From NCBI GenBank assembly GCA_028695895.1, contig JAQVIE010000071.1, positions 1-6,602 of the forward strand: a stretch of DNA of 6,602 nt, read 5' to 3'. Origin of the DNA: Methanospirillum sp. (GTDB lineage: Archaea; Halobacteriota; Methanomicrobia; Methanomicrobiales; Methanospirillaceae). How positions within the stretch are numbered: position 1 is the stretch's first letter; each line of letters opens with the position of its first letter. Shown here piece after piece: positions 5,388 to 6,602 of the stretch. Both the position numbers and the translations under genes were made by a program. The notes below the pieces were generated by a model, which was given only the letters and a program-made list of their open reading frames with translations, did no database searches and was not told the origin of the DNA.

Positions 5388-6536
5388 ATGATTGTCGTGA
5401 TAGGTGGTGGACCGGCAGGGCGGTTCGCAGCTATGCGGCTTTCCAAAGGAGGAAAGAAGGTCTGCCTGGTTGAAAAAAGATCCGCGGGTGTCGGAGGGCA
5501 GTGCCTGCACCAGGGATGTATGACAATTTGCGCTTTAAATGATGTTGCAAGGTTCATCGACCTGGCTGGAGTTTTTAGAAATTATGGGTTTATTGATTCT
5601 CCTGGCATGGTTTCATATCCTGTTCTGATTCAGAAGATGCAGGAGACAATCAGAATTATCACAGGTGTTCTTGACCAGGAGACAAAACAGGCTGGAGTAA
5701 ATATTGTTCAGGGCTCTGCAGAAATCCAAGGGTCAACTCTGTTTATTGATGGTGTTAAAACCCCGTATGAAGCTGTCATTGTTGCGTCAGGAGCACATCC
5801 AAGGATCCCTGATATTCCCGGCTGTTGTCTTTCTGGTGTGTATACTGCCCATTCCATCCTTTCAATGCCGAATCTTCCTAAGAAGATGGTTATTATCGGA
5901 AGTGGTGTCATTGCAGCAGAATTTGCCTATATCTTCAGTTCATTTGGATCAGATGTCACAATCCTCGCCCGCAGCTCATTATTAAGAACCTTTCCTATGC
6001 AACTGGTAAAGGAAGCCAGGAAAGATCTCAGCAAGGTAACGATTGAAGAAGGTATTACCATAGCAGGAATCAGCGGAGATAGCAGTGTAACTGGAGTCAT
6101 GTTAAGGGACATGGATGGTATACGGGAGATTACTGCTGATGCAGTTCTGCTTGCAACCGGAATGATCCCGAACATTGGTTTTATTTCAGGTATTGAGTGT
6201 GATTCAGATGGTGCATTAATAGTAAATGATCGGATGGAGACCTCAGTTCAAGGGATATATGCAGCCGGTGATGTCACAGGTACTGGTTTTCTGACACCTG
6301 TTGCAAGGCATCAGGGGCGAAAAGCTGCTGATGCAATACTGGGCAACCCTTTTGAACCAGATCTGGTTGCAATACCACAGGCAATCAAATTAAAACATGA
6401 TCTTGCATTCTGCAGAATGCCAGGTGAAGTCAGAAAGAGGTTTTCAATCCCCGGACCTGCCGGACCTGGTACATTCTGGGATGTTGCAAATCATCATACA
6501 GGTTCGGCAACCATCGAACTTGACAATGAAGGATAA
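5388..6536 (+). CDS. FAD-dependent pyridine nucleotide-disulfide oxidoreductase, cut short by an in-frame TAA
   Basis: A flavoprotein of the dihydrolipoamide dehydrogenase/mercuric reductase/glutathione reductase group. The FAD-binding GGGPAG is at 6-11. The redox disulfide pair Cys39-Cys44 lies in GGQCLHQGC. A second dinucleotide fold, GSGVIAAEF (171-179), binds NAD(P)H, and Arg195 after the following strand hints at NADPH preference. ATG (257-259) and YAAGDVTG (291-298) complete FAD binding. At 382 residues it is well short of the usual 450-480: only about 60 residues of the C-terminal dimerisation domain precede the stop, and the His-Glu acid-base pair near its end is missing. Translation beyond the TAA in the same frame looks like the rest of that domain. 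The real substrate is unknown; dihydrolipoamide is doubtful, since no 2-oxoacid dehydrogenase genes are nearby. As written it may be non-functional, or the TAA may be a sequence error. Confidence 0.85.
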   Translation: MIVVIGGGPAGRFAAMRLSKGGKKVCLVEKRSAGVGGQCLHQGCMTICALNDVARFIDLAGVFRNYGFIDSPGMVSYPVLIQKMQETIRIITGVLDQETKQAGVNIVQGSAEIQGSTLFIDGVKTPYEAVIVASGAHPRIPDIPGCCLSGVYTAHSILSMPNLPKKMVIIGSGVIAAEFAYIFSSFGSDVTILARSSLLRTFPMQLVKEARKDLSKVTIEEGITIAGISGDSSVTGVMLRDMDGIREITADAVLLATGMIPNIGFISGIECDSDGALIVNDRMETSVQGIYAAGDVTGTGFLTPVARHQGRKAADAILGNPFEPDLVAIPQAIKLKHDLAFCRMPGEVRKRFSIPGPAGPGTFWDVANHHTGSATIELDNEG

Positions 6537-6602
6537 TTAACTGGTCTTGCAGAAGCATCCCCCGCATCTTCTGTTGCAATGGCCTATCTTGGATGGATGA
6601 TG
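6537..6602 (+). pseudogene. In-frame continuation of the oxidoreductase C-terminal domain beyond the TAA (runs off the window)
   Basis: The 22 codons after the stop are open in the same frame and read LTGLAEASPASSVAMAYLG followed by WMM. In intact relatives the dimerisation domain has a stretch of the form 'acidic-x-x-Gly-x-Ile/Leu-x-Gly, then Pro-x-Ala, then a helix'. Here ATIELDNEG, the TAA, and LTG...SPAS...AMAYLG line up with it, with the TAA standing in for exactly one residue. AAA, CAA or GAA would each need one base change. The alternative is a new small gene starting at one of the ATGs at the window edge. Confidence 0.6.

Noticed and set aside
5388..5990. CoA-disulfide reductase/NADPH sulfur reductase identity, suggested by the SurR-like neighbour
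   Set aside because: Those enzymes use a single active-site cysteine, whereas this protein has the CxxxxC disulfide pair of the lipoamide dehydrogenase group.
6534..6536. Programmed recoding (pyrrolysine or selenocysteine) at the oxidoreductase stop
   Set aside because: The codon is TAA, which neither system uses, and no recoding structure is apparent; mutation or sequence error is simpler.

Overview
The window reads as a compact piece of the main chromosome of a methanogenic euryarchaeon, most likely from the Methanomicrobiales and possibly Methanospirillum-like. The strongest clue is mfnB, a methanofuran biosynthesis gene. Supporting clues are an archaeal-style IMP dehydrogenase, AT-rich TATA-like elements 20-30 bases ahead of first genes, short gaps and oligo-T ends. 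The genus is inferred from overall protein flavour, not from a search. I see no mobile element, CRISPR array, tRNA or rRNA, and no gene-free stretch longer than about 65 bases.

Layout: (1) The 3' end of a valyl-tRNA synthetase gene (+) enters from the left and converges on a minus-strand pair: an uncharacterised HisA/HisF-like TIM-barrel protein followed by thymidylate kinase, overlapping by 26 bases. (2) A 44-base divergent intergenic region separates the HisA-like gene from mfnB (+), followed 2 bases later by guaB (+). (3) Next is a two-gene unit (+): a winged-helix regulator with a SurR-like (COG1777-like) two-HTH layout, overlapping by 11 bases a small alpha-crystallin/Hsp20-like protein rich in cysteine. 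(4) The last gene (+) is a FAD-dependent pyridine nucleotide-disulfide oxidoreductase of the dihydrolipoamide dehydrogenase/mercuric reductase type. Its frame is broken by a TAA, and C-terminal-domain-like sequence continues in the same frame to the window edge.

How the genes fit together: most are housekeeping (translation, dTTP supply, GMP supply, C1-carrier cofactor synthesis). The accessory-looking part is the regulator/Hsp20 pair and the neighbouring disulfide oxidoreductase, which could be linked by redox or sulfur stress; that link is only inference. First genes of transcription units have a TATA-like box and no or only a weak Shine-Dalgarno, suggesting leaderless or nearly leaderless mRNAs. 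The internal genes tmk and the Hsp20-like gene have clear Shine-Dalgarno sites.

The points most worth a second look are the apparent nonsense codon in the oxidoreductase, an inverted repeat at the regulator's start that resembles part of the SurR recognition sequence, and the shared promoter between mfnB and the orphan HisA-like gene.
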